A stretch of 5,627 nucleotides of DNA from an uncultured Stomatobaculum sp. (GTDB lineage: Bacteria; Bacillota; Clostridia; Lachnospirales; Lachnospiraceae). Shown in pieces: positions 1 to 5,624 of the stretch. Below the pieces are notes generated by a model. That model had not been told where the DNA came from. It saw only the letters and a list, made by a program, of their open reading frames with translations, and searched no databases. Where the stretch lies: assembly GCA_938010625.1 (NCBI GenBank), contig CALLVJ010000223.1, forward strand, positions 1-5,627, written 5' to 3'. Positions within the stretch are counted from its first letter, which is position 1, and the number at the start of each line of letters is the position of its first letter. The position numbers and the translations under genes are program-made.

Positions 1-186
1 GAGCGTTCATAATAGGAACACTTCCCTTTTCTGTTGTATCAGTATGTTTCAATATAGAACTAAAAAACTGGGATTTCAAAAAATGTGGAAAAATTGATTC
101 AAAACAGAACGAAATACGGGCGGATTGTGATGTGAAGGGGGAAAGCGGGCCGCTATACTGGGGACAAATGGACGGAAAATAATCCA

Positions 187-194
187 AAAGGAGG
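187..194 (+). promoter_or_regulatory. Ribosome binding site of the SLC13-type permease
   Basis: The sequence aaaggagg is a near-perfect Shine-Dalgarno site, 8 bases before the ATG at 203. It fixes that ATG as the start. A TATACT at 154-159 could be a -10 box for this unit, but no convincing -35 sits 16-18 bases upstream (TTGTGA at 125-130 is 23 bases away), so the promoter is left uncalled. The rest of 1-186 shows no gene and no strong hairpin. Confidence 0.85.
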
Positions 195-202
195 ATTTCG
201 GT

Positions 203-1480
203 ATGACAACACCCATGATACTTGCGCTGGCAATTACCGTTCTCATGATCATTCTGATTATGGTGGACAAACTGCCCTTTGGCGCCCCGCCGCTTCTTGC
301 TCTGCTCTTAATGGTGGTGCTCGGGGTCACGGACATCAAGACAGCTTTCGGCGGTTTCTCGAATTCCACGATTGTGATGCTCGCTTCTTTTATGGCGATC
401 ATTGCGGCGCTGCAAAAGACCAGTCTGATTGTCCGCTTTAAGGAGACGATGTTTAATCTCGCAGCGCACGGAGGCTTCAAGGCCTATATTCTGCTGATTC
501 TGATTGTCATGCTGGGCTGCAGCCTCTTTGGCACAGGCTCTACTGCCTACTATGTCCTGGTAATTGGATTGCTCTCGAATTTGCCCGACTCGAAGGCATT
601 GCCCCCGTCCCGCGTTTTGATGCCCGCAGGCTTTGCGGCGAATCACCCGCTGCTTCCGTTTAACACAGCGCTTCAGTACGGCATTGTGATTGCAGTGCTG
701 CAGAGCGTCGGTATTACGACCAATGTAAATTTAATGAAATTTTCGCTGGTGAATCTCTGTCTTTCTCTTGGCTTTTTCGCATGGTGTGTTATCGCTTACC
801 GCATTATGCCGGATCATCCGATCACGAGTCAAAAGGCAGATGAGAGCGGCCTCGAGAAGAAAGTCACGCTGAACAGCCAGAAAGAATTCATTACGTATGT
901 GAGCTTTGTGATTGCTGTGGTCGGCATGGTGCTGCAGAGTAAAATTGGCGATGCAGGTTATGCGATTACAGCTCTCGCCGTCGGCATTCTGCTGATTGCA
1001 GGCGTGCTGAGTTTCGATGAGATCAGAAGTGCGATCAGCGCCCCGATTATTCTGATGTCCGCCGGCGTCATTGGAATTGCCGATGCACTCGGCAATACGG
1101 GTCTCACAAATCTGGTCGGTGAGACCGTCGCAAATATGCTCGGCAGCAATGTGAATCCCTTTGTCCTGATCTTTGCCTTCTGCATCCTGACCAGTGTGCT
1201 CGCGACGCTGACCGGTTCTACCATTGGAACGGTCTATGTGTTTGCGCCGATGGCGATTGCAACCTGCGTGAATCTGGGACTTGACCCGACCGCTGCGGCG
1301 GCAGCCATTGTGGTTTCGGGCTGGTGCGGACATTTCCTTCCGATTGACGGGATGCCGGCCATGATTATGGGAGCAGGCAATTATAAGATCGGCGAGTTCT
1401 GGAAATTTACGGTTCCGCAGTATTTCATCCGTCTGCTCGCACTGACAGTCGGCGCGGTGTTGCTGTTCCCGATGAAGTGA
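203..1480 (+). CDS. SLC13/DASS-type (ion transporter superfamily) anion permease
   Basis: A 425-residue integral membrane protein with about 10-12 hydrophobic segments spread along its length (for example residues 5-21, 53-70, 93-109, 177-199, 229-245, 252-270, 280-296, 317-335, 405-422). A polar loop at about 203-228 divides it into two halves. The halves carry matching small-residue motifs, GTGST at 110-114 and LTGST at 336-340. These sit where the inverted-repeat hairpins of DASS/CitMHS carriers place their SNT-like substrate and sodium sites. The GFSNSTIVML stretch at 51-60 and the C-terminal LPIDGMPAMIMGAG (379-392) followed by a FWKFTVPQ-type segment also fit this superfamily. Family members typically import di- or tricarboxylates or sulfate with sodium or protons; the substrate here cannot be read. 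Length is normal and both ends look intact. It is the first gene of a likely two-gene operon with the VOC protein 8 bases downstream. A CitMHS-like or other ion-transporter subfamily assignment is possible. Confidence 0.82.
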   Translation: MTTPMILALAITVLMIILIMVDKLPFGAPPLLALLLMVVLGVTDIKTAFGGFSNSTIVMLASFMAIIAALQKTSLIVRFKETMFNLAAHGGFKAYILLILIVMLGCSLFGTGSTAYYVLVIGLLSNLPDSKALPPSRVLMPAGFAANHPLLPFNTALQYGIVIAVLQSVGITTNVNLMKFSLVNLCLSLGFFAWCVIAYRIMPDHPITSQKADESGLEKKVTLNSQKEFITYVSFVIAVVGMVLQSKIGDAGYAITALAVGILLIAGVLSFDEIRSAISAPIILMSAGVIGIADALGNTGLTNLVGETVANMLGSNVNPFVLIFAFCILTSVLATLTGSTIGTVYVFAPMAIATCVNLGLDPTAAAAAIVVSGWCGHFLPIDGMPAMIMGAGNYKIGEFWKFTVPQYFIRLLALTVGAVLLFPMK

Positions 1481-1488
1481 GGTAATCT

Positions 1489-1836
1489 ATGAAAAATCAG
1501 TTTGCGCTGGAACATATCGGCATCAATACGGCAAGTCCCAAAGAAGCAGAGCAGCTCGCAAAGCTCTTGTCGCTCCTCTTTAATCTGGAACCCCGTCACG
1601 GCCAGAAATCGGAATTTGCGGGCCCCTACTTTGAGTGCATGAAGCAGCCCTTTCTCGGCAGCAAAGGACATGTTGCGATGCGCACCGAGAACCTGCAGTG
1701 CGCGATGGAAGAACTCAAGGAAAAAGGCTTTTCCTTCCGCATGGAGACTGCCGCGTATTTTGAGGACGGCAGCATCAAAAATGTGTACCTTGACGGCGAG
1801 TACGGTGGTTTTGCAATTCACATCATGCAGAAATAA
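1489..1836 (+). CDS. Small VOC-fold (glyoxalase-like) protein, similar to the VOC domain of bifunctional KDPG/KHG aldolases
   Basis: A 115-residue soluble protein with a single VOC unit of two beta-alpha-beta-beta-beta modules. The first strand has LEHIGI (8-13), the second half opens with KGHVAMRT (59-66), then an amphipathic helix (68-80) and a closing strand GGFAIHIM (106-113). Candidate metal ligands are His9, Glu49 and His61; the last position, often Glu in glyoxalases, appears to be His111. From recall, the FAG...ECMK...LG..GH pattern and the GGFAIH ending closely resemble the C-terminal domain attached to many clostridial 2-keto-3-deoxy-6-phosphogluconate/4-hydroxy-2-oxoglutarate aldolases, here without the aldolase. 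It starts 8 bases after the permease stop. Its weak Shine-Dalgarno (tgaggt, 1478-1483) overlaps that stop codon, which suggests translational coupling. The VOC fold is well supported; the reaction is unknown. Confidence 0.78.
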   Translation: MKNQFALEHIGINTASPKEAEQLAKLLSLLFNLEPRHGQKSEFAGPYFECMKQPFLGSKGHVAMRTENLQCAMEELKEKGFSFRMETAAYFEDGSIKNVYLDGEYGGFAIHIMQK

Positions 1837-1953
1837 AACACTCTAAAGCCCCCACCCCGGGCAGCCTTCTGTGAAATAATCGATGTTACTGGTCGAGTAG
1901 AATTGGATTGATAGACGGTTTGCACCAGAATAAAGTGTTTGTGTCAATATCCA

Positions 1954-1994
1954 AAAAGAAGTTCTGACGGAAATTTTCGCACAGAACTTCTTTT
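1954..1994. terminator. Bidirectional intrinsic terminator between the permease/VOC operon and fumC
   Basis: A perfect 13-bp inverted repeat: aaaagaagttctg (1954-1966) pairs with cagaacttctttt (1982-1994) across a 15-base loop. Each arm ends in a run of T on its own outgoing strand: TTTT at 1991-1994 on plus and TTTTT at 1957-1953 on minus. It lies 18 bases past the fumC stop, typical for a fumC terminator. It is 117 bases past the VOC stop, so it probably also stops plus-strand read-through. The G+C content of the stem is modest, so strength is uncertain. The 1837-1953 interval holds no other gene or strong hairpin. Confidence 0.75.
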
Positions 1995-2012
1995 CGGCTT
2001 GCGTAAATATAC

Positions 2013-3389
2013 TTATTCCTCTTCCTTCGCCATCTTTTCCGGCTGGAAGACTTCGTCAAAGCGCTCTTCCGTGAGGAAGCCGAGCTTTACGCAAGCTTCT
2101 TTTAAGGAGATGTTCTCCCTGAACGCGAGCTTCGCGGTCTTTGCCGCGTTCTCATAGCCGATGTACGGGTTCAGGGAGGTCACGAGCATCAGGGAGCGGT
2201 GCAGGTTCTCGCGCATCTTTTCGCGGTTCGGCTCTATGCCCTCACAGCAGTGGATGCGGAAGGAGCGCATGGAATCCGCGAGGAGACGAGCGGACTGCAG
2301 GTAGTTGTAGATCATGACCGGCATGAACACGTTCAGCTCAAAATTACCCTGGCTTGCCGCAAAGCTGACCGCGCTATCGTTTGCCATAACCTGAACCGCG
2401 ACCATCGTGACGGACTCGCACTGGGTCGGGTTCACCTTGCCGGGCATAATCGAGGAGCCGGGCTCATTCTCCGGGATATGGATTTCGCCGAGGCCGCAGC
2501 GAGGGCCGGAAGAGAGCCAGCGGATGTCGTTCGCAATTTTCATGAGATCGGCCGCAAGTGCTTTCAGAGCGCCGTGGGAGGCCACGAGTTCCGACTTGGA
2601 GGTCAGCGCGTGGTACTTGTTCTCTGCCGTGCGGAAGGGCTTGCCGGTGAGCTCGGAAACAGCCTTTGCCGCCTCGGTGTCGAAGCCCTTCGGTGCATTC
2701 AGGCCGGTGCCGACAGCGGTGCCGCCGAGCGCCAGAAAGGAGAGCGGCGGAATGCTCGCGCGAATCAGCTCGCGGTCGGTCTCGAGAGAGCTTCTCCAAC
2801 CGCTGATTTCCTGGGAGAAGGAGATCGGAACCGCATCCTGGAGGTGGGTTCTTCCGGACTTCACAATGCCCTTATAGCGGGTCTCAAGCTCCCGGAAGCA
2901 GGCAATCAGCGCGTCAAGCGAGGGCAGGAGCTTATCTTCCAGGGTGAGGACCGCTGCAATGTGCATCGCGGTCGGGAAGGTGTCGTTCGAGCTCTGCGAC
3001 TTGTTGCAGTCATCGTTCGGGTGCAGAAGCTTCTCACCGGCGAGCGCGTTGCCGCGGTTTGCAATCACCTCATTCACGTTCATGTTGGACTGGGTGCCGC
3101 TGCCGGTCTGCCAGACGGCGAGCGGAAAGTTGCCCTGTAATTTGCCCGCGCGAATCTCTTCGCAAACCGTGGAAATCAGTTGTTCCTTCTTCTCATCGAG
3201 GACACCGAGGCGGAAATTTGCGAGAGCAGCGGCCTCTTTCAGATAGGAAAAGGCTGTGATGACTTCGGCGGGGATCTTTTCCTCTCCGATTTCAAAATTC
3301 TGGAAGCTTCGCTGTGTCTGTGCGCCCCAGAGCTTGTCTGCGGGGACCTTGACTTCCCCCATAGAATCATGTTCGATGCGGTAATCCAT
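2013..3389 (-). CDS. fumC: Class II fumarate hydratase (fumarase C)
   Basis: A cytosolic 458-residue enzyme that reversibly hydrates fumarate to L-malate; family members are oxygen-stable, iron-free homotetramers of about 460 residues, so this is full length. The hallmarks are present in order: GSGTQSNMN (96-104), SQSSNDTFPTA (131-141), SGRTHLQDAVP (178-188) containing the catalytic-base histidine His182, the KSE of the substrate region (265-267), and the superfamily signature GSSIMPGKVNP (311-321) on the mobile loop with the catalytic serine. TQCE after the signature favours fumarase over aspartase, argininosuccinate lyase or adenylosuccinate lyase. The reading frame stays open another 91 codons upstream to 3662, but that stretch is antisense to the EamA gene. 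The ATG at 3389, seven bases after a clear aaggagg, is the start. The C-terminus ends in a short charged KEEE. It probably forms a single-gene unit, divergent from the EamA gene and followed by an intrinsic terminator. Confidence 0.96.
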   Translation of the reverse strand: MDYRIEHDSMGEVKVPADKLWGAQTQRSFQNFEIGEEKIPAEVITAFSYLKEAAALANFRLGVLDEKKEQLISTVCEEIRAGKLQGNFPLAVWQTGSGTQSNMNVNEVIANRGNALAGEKLLHPNDDCNKSQSSNDTFPTAMHIAAVLTLEDKLLPSLDALIACFRELETRYKGIVKSGRTHLQDAVPISFSQEISGWRSSLETDRELIRASIPPLSFLALGGTAVGTGLNAPKGFDTEAAKAVSELTGKPFRTAENKYHALTSKSELVASHGALKALAADLMKIANDIRWLSSGPRCGLGEIHIPENEPGSSIMPGKVNPTQCESVTMVAVQVMANDSAVSFAASQGNFELNVFMPVMIYNYLQSARLLADSMRSFRIHCCEGIEPNREKMRENLHRSLMLVTSLNPYIGYENAAKTAKLAFRENISLKEACVKLGFLTEERFDEVFQPEKMAKEEE

Positions 3390-3396
3390 TGAGGTA

Positions 3397-3403
3397 CCTC
3401 CTT
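3397..3403 (-). promoter_or_regulatory. Ribosome binding site that sets the fumC start
   Basis: On the minus strand this reads aaggagg, 7 bases before the ATG ending at 3389. It decides the fumC start against the longer open frame that runs to 3662, and the protein from this ATG begins like other class II fumarases. Confidence 0.88.
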
Positions 3404-3424
3404 CTTCTTGCACTCCTTTGTCGT

Positions 3425-3453
3425 ATTGTAACAAAAAAAAGAGGCGCTGGCGA
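3425..3453 (-). promoter_or_regulatory. Candidate sigma-A promoter of fumC
   Basis: On the minus strand a TACAAT -10 box (3430-3425, five of six to consensus) is preceded at 17 bases by TCGCCA (3453-3448), a weak -35 with four of six matches. The spacer contains an 8-base T run (3440-3433). Transcription would begin near 3418, leaving a leader of about 30 bases that includes the Shine-Dalgarno site. No operator or riboswitch is visible. Confidence 0.42.
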
Positions 3454-3494
3454 GATTTAAGCGTTAAAATGGCAGAAAGGATACCGGAAAGGAA

Positions 3495-3503
3495 GGGAGG
3501 AGG
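3495..3503 (+). promoter_or_regulatory. Ribosome binding site that sets the EamA transporter start
   Basis: The sequence gggaggagg lies 7 bases before the ATG at 3511. It selects this ATG over the upstream in-frame ATG at 3418, which would add 31 mostly basic, non-hydrophobic residues ahead of the first membrane helix. Confidence 0.85.
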
Positions 3504-3510
3504 TAAAAGC

Positions 3511-3924
3511 ATGTGGCTTTTTTTTGCGCTGCTCTCGGCTGTGTTTGCGGCGCTCACGGCGGTGCTCGCAAAAATCGGCATCGACGGGGTCAACGGAACC
3601 CTCGCGACGGCAATCCGCACGGCGGTGGTGCTCGTAATGGCCTGGGGCATGGTGTTTCTCACGCATGCGGGGCAGGGGATTTCTGAGATTAGTCAGAAGA
3701 GCTGGCTGTTTCTCATTTTGTCGGGACTTGCGACCGGAGCTTCCTGGCTCTGTTACTACCACGCGCTGCAGCTGGGGCGCGTGAGTCAGGTCGCGCCGAT
3801 TGACAAGCTCTCAATTGTATTCACGATTTTCTTTGCAGTTCTTTTTTTGCGGGAAGAACTCACGCCGAAAAGCGCTCTCGGCTGTGTGCTGATTGCGCTC
3901 GGTGCGGTGCTCATGGCACTGTGA
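3511..3924 (+). CDS. Half-size EamA/DMT-superfamily transporter
   Basis: A 137-residue membrane protein forming one EamA repeat of five predicted helices, at about residues 2-20, 31-50, 65-84, 94-113 and 120-137. Family features are the short lysine after helix 1 (LAKIGI, 19-24), YYHALQLGRVSQVAPIDKLS (82-101) and the pre-final-helix LREELTPKSALG (113-124), all typical of EamA modules. Most EamA carriers hold two such repeats (about 300 residues), so a single repeat should act as a dimer, as proposed for other half-size drug/metabolite transporters. Family members move metabolites, amino acids or drugs; the substrate here is not readable. Both ends look complete, with a good Shine-Dalgarno site and a stop after the last helix, so this is a natural small form rather than a broken gene. 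It is a lone plus-strand gene, divergent from fumC and convergent with argG. A run of eight T (3518-3525) falls in codons 3-5. Confidence 0.85.
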   Translation: MWLFFALLSAVFAALTAVLAKIGIDGVNGTLATAIRTAVVLVMAWGMVFLTHAGQGISEISQKSWLFLILSGLATGASWLCYYHALQLGRVSQVAPIDKLSIVFTIFFAVLFLREELTPKSALGCVLIALGAVLMAL

Positions 3925-4007
3925 CGACTACGCGCGCGAAGAAGCAGATCGGGAATTACGGTTAAGTTTACATAATGTGCTTGCGGTAAGAAGGCGCAAC
4001 ACAAACG

Positions 4008-4045
4008 AAACAGCAGCAGCCCCACGAAGCGGACTGCTGCTGTTT
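4008..4045. terminator. Bidirectional intrinsic terminator between the EamA gene and argG
   Basis: A perfect 12-bp inverted repeat: aaacagcagcag (4008-4019) pairs with ctgctgctgttt (4034-4045) around a 14-base loop. It is 16 bases past the argG stop and 83 bases past the EamA stop. On the plus strand it ends in TTTT (4043-4046). On the minus strand it is followed by a TTTCGTTTGTGTT stretch, an interrupted T tract. It most likely serves both convergent genes. The CAG/CTG arms form a short triplet run, but with only three copies this is not a repeat array. Confidence 0.7.
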
Positions 4046-4061
4046 TCATGCTCGGAAACGC

Positions 4062-5534
4062 TTATTTTTTTTCGGGGGCTTTTTTCGCGACTTTTCGCGT
4101 CACCTTTTTGGCGCTTGTCTTTTTCTCTGTGGTCTTTTTGGCAGTCTCTTTCTTCACAGTCTTTTTCTTTTCTGGTGTTTTTTCGCTGCTCTTTTTCTTT
4201 TCGGCGACCTTGCCGACTGCCTGTTTTTTATCGGCTTTCTTGACCTTGCTGACTGTGGTTTTGACAGGCAAAGGCAGTGCCGGGAGTTCAACCAGTGTAG
4301 ATTCCTCTTTTGCGCCCGTGTGCTGCAACATTCTGGCTCGAAGCTCAAGCGGCAGACCAAAGAGGGAAATAAAGCCGTCAGCGTCGCGGTGGTGATAGAG
4401 GGAGCCGGTCGTGAAGGAGGCAACATCCTCTGCATAGAGTGAGAAGGCAGAGCTTGCACCGGCGCGAATCAGATTTCCCTTATAGAGGCGCAGTTTGACA
4501 TCGCCGCTCACGGTGCGCTGTGTGCTCGCAAAGAAGGCTTGCAGAGCTTCGCGGAGCGGCGTGAACCACTTGCCCGCATAGAGGAGAGAGGCATACGTTT
4601 CACTGAGAGCGCGTCTGGTCTCAAGGGTCTCACGGTCCAGAACCAAAGCTTCGAGGCAGTGCTGCGCCTCGAGAAGAATCGAAATGCCCGGAATTTCGTA
4701 GATGCCGCGCGCCTTCATGCCGACCACGCGGTCTTCCATAATGTCAAAAATGCCGATGCCGTTTTTGCCGCCGATTTCATTCAGCCTGCGGAGCAGATCG
4801 GAGAATTTCATGCGCTTGCCGTCAAGGCTAACCGGCACGCCCTCCTCAAAGCCGAGGCTCAGCAGCGTCTCGGTATCAGGCGCCTGCTTCGGCGAGACGC
4901 CGAGCAGCAGAAGTTCTTCAAACATGGGCTCCTGTGCGGGATCCTCAAGCTCCAGTCCCTCGTGGGAGCTGTGCCAGAGGTTTTGGTCGTGCGAGTAGGA
5001 GTGGCTCGCATCAAAAGGAAGGTCGATGCCCTTCTGGCGACAGTAGGCAATTTCATCCTCGCGGGACTGGAAGGGCCAGAGCTCTGTCATGCGCCAGGGC
5101 GCGATGACCTTAAGTTCCGGCGCAAGCGCCTTGACGCTGAGTTCAAAGCGCACTTGGTCATTGCCCTTGCCAGTCGCCCCGTGGCAAATGGCGACGGCGT
5201 CCTCCTTGCGGGCGAGCTCGACGAGTTTTTTTGCGATCAGCGGGCGGGACAGCGCGTTGCCGAGCAGAGCGGCGCGATCGACGCAGACGCCGGATTGCAG
5301 GCAGGGCAGGACATAGTCGTCGGCAAAACTGTCCTTTTCGTCGAAGAGATATAGCTTGGAAGCGCCGGCGAGTTTTGCGCGCTCCTCCAGGTCGTGTAGT
5401 TCGCTGTCCTGGCCGCAGTCGACACAGCAACAGATGACTTCATAGTCAAAGTGCTCCCTGAGCCATGGGATAATCGCTGTGGTGTCCAAGCCACCGGAAT
5501 AAGCAAGAACAACTTTTTCTTTCGTCTTTGCCAT
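4062..5534 (-). CDS. argG: Argininosuccinate synthase with a lysine-rich C-terminal tail
   Basis: A cytosolic 490-residue enzyme of arginine synthesis that joins citrulline and aspartate using ATP (to AMP and pyrophosphate). The N-terminal nucleotide-binding domain has the PP-loop AYSGGLDT (11-18) and HGATGKGNDQVRFE (118-131), which carries the ATP and aspartate contacts Thr121, Asn125 and Asp126 plus Arg129. The synthetase domain keeps Ser181 and Ser190, Glu267 and Tyr279, matching human ASS1 citrulline contacts. The core ends near residue 405 after a GFISLFGLPLELR segment (387-399), the usual family end (about 400 residues). Residues 408-490 are extra, and 425-490 is a lysine-rich tail (27 Lys in 66). 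Two other citrulline positions (Tyr87 and Ser92 in human) align with Ala89 and Ala94. The start is set by an aagggg site six bases upstream. No argH is adjacent in the window. It runs toward the EamA gene and ends at a shared terminator. The argG identity is firm; full activity is not assured. Confidence 0.93.
   Translation of the reverse strand: MAKTKEKVVLAYSGGLDTTAIIPWLREHFDYEVICCCVDCGQDSELHDLEERAKLAGASKLYLFDEKDSFADDYVLPCLQSGVCVDRAALLGNALSRPLIAKKLVELARKEDAVAICHGATGKGNDQVRFELSVKALAPELKVIAPWRMTELWPFQSREDEIAYCRQKGIDLPFDASHSYSHDQNLWHSSHEGLELEDPAQEPMFEELLLLGVSPKQAPDTETLLSLGFEEGVPVSLDGKRMKFSDLLRRLNEIGGKNGIGIFDIMEDRVVGMKARGIYEIPGISILLEAQHCLEALVLDRETLETRRALSETYASLLYAGKWFTPLREALQAFFASTQRTVSGDVKLRLYKGNLIRAGASSAFSLYAEDVASFTTGSLYHHRDADGFISLFGLPLELRARMLQHTGAKEESTLVELPALPLPVKTTVSKVKKADKKQAVGKVAEKKKSSEKTPEKKKTVKKETAKKTTEKKTSAKKVTRKVAKKAPEKK
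4065..4262 (-). other. Lysine-rich, histone-H1-like tail segment of ArgG (residues 425-490)
   Basis: This part of argG encodes 66 residues with 27 Lys, 1 Arg and only 7 acidic residues, roughly +21 net charge. It is built from loose 4-5-residue units of the form xx(E/A)KK: TPEKK, ETAKK, TTEKK, TSAKK, VAKK, APEKK. No aromatic or large hydrophobic residue is present, so it is expected to be disordered. The coding strand is strongly purine-rich and ends in an A8 run (4072-4065) before the TAA. Comparable AAKK-type tails occur on histone H1 and on assorted bacterial DNA- or RNA-binding proteins; its job here is unknown. Confidence 0.85.
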
Positions 5535-5540
5535 GAAAAT

Positions 5541-5546
5541 CCCCTT
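5541..5546 (-). promoter_or_regulatory. Ribosome binding site of argG
   Basis: The minus strand reads aagggg six bases before the ATG ending at 5534, supporting that start. In the leader upstream (5547-5603), TTGTAC (5590-5585) could be a -35, but no good -10 follows at the right distance. An A/T-rich AATAAAT stretch around 5576-5582 only weakly recalls an arginine-repressor box. Confidence 0.7.
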
Positions 5547-5603
5547 TCAGACAGGTGGTGTGATAGCAATATGATTTATTAACCGTACAACGATTTTTGA
5601 AAA

Positions 5604-5624
5604 GACGCAAGTGTTAAATGCGTC
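5604..5624 (-). terminator. Possible weak terminator of a gene beyond the right edge
   Basis: A 6-bp inverted repeat, gacgca (5604-5609) with tgcgtc (5619-5624), encloses a 9-base loop. Read on the minus strand the hairpin is followed directly by TTTTC and further A/T-rich sequence, so it could end a minus-strand gene located upstream of argG outside the window. The stem is short, and chance occurrence or a regulatory palindrome is possible. Confidence 0.3.

Noticed and set aside
731..1333. 200-codon minus-strand open frame inside the permease gene
   Set aside because: The translation is rich in His, Asn, Arg and Gln with no hydrophobic pattern or motif, as expected from the complement of a membrane-protein gene.
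1836..1940. aaacact (1836-1842) and agtgttt (1934-1940) as a paired inverted repeat
   Set aside because: Seven bases separated by more than 90 bases in an A/T-rich interval is well within chance, and nothing in the loop suggests an RNA element.
1939..2157. 72-codon plus-strand open frame spanning the fumC terminator
   Set aside because: It runs through the terminator hairpin and the antisense of the fumC end, with no ribosome binding site; not a real gene.
2199..3140. 313-codon open frame on the plus strand, opposite fumC
   Set aside because: It lies wholly antisense to a highly conserved fumarase, its translation is Arg/Ala/Gly-rich without recognisable motifs, and it has no convincing Shine-Dalgarno site. 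It is a codon-bias shadow.
3390..3662. 91-codon N-terminal extension of fumC
   Set aside because: It is antisense to the EamA gene and includes the intergenic promoter region. The ATG at 3389 has an ideal Shine-Dalgarno site and gives the normal fumarase length.
4065..4200. T-rich plus-strand stretch as a terminator cluster or repeat element
   Set aside because: It is simply the complement of the AAA/AAG-rich codons of the ArgG tail; no stable hairpin or exact long repeat accompanies it.
4539..5354. 271-codon open frame on the plus strand, opposite argG
   Set aside because: It is antisense to the conserved synthase core, with no family features; its openness follows from the codon usage of argG.
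5569..5590. Arginine-repressor (ARG box) operator in front of argG
   Set aside because: The AATAAAT core fits, but only about half of the consensus positions match and no second box is seen; too weak to call.
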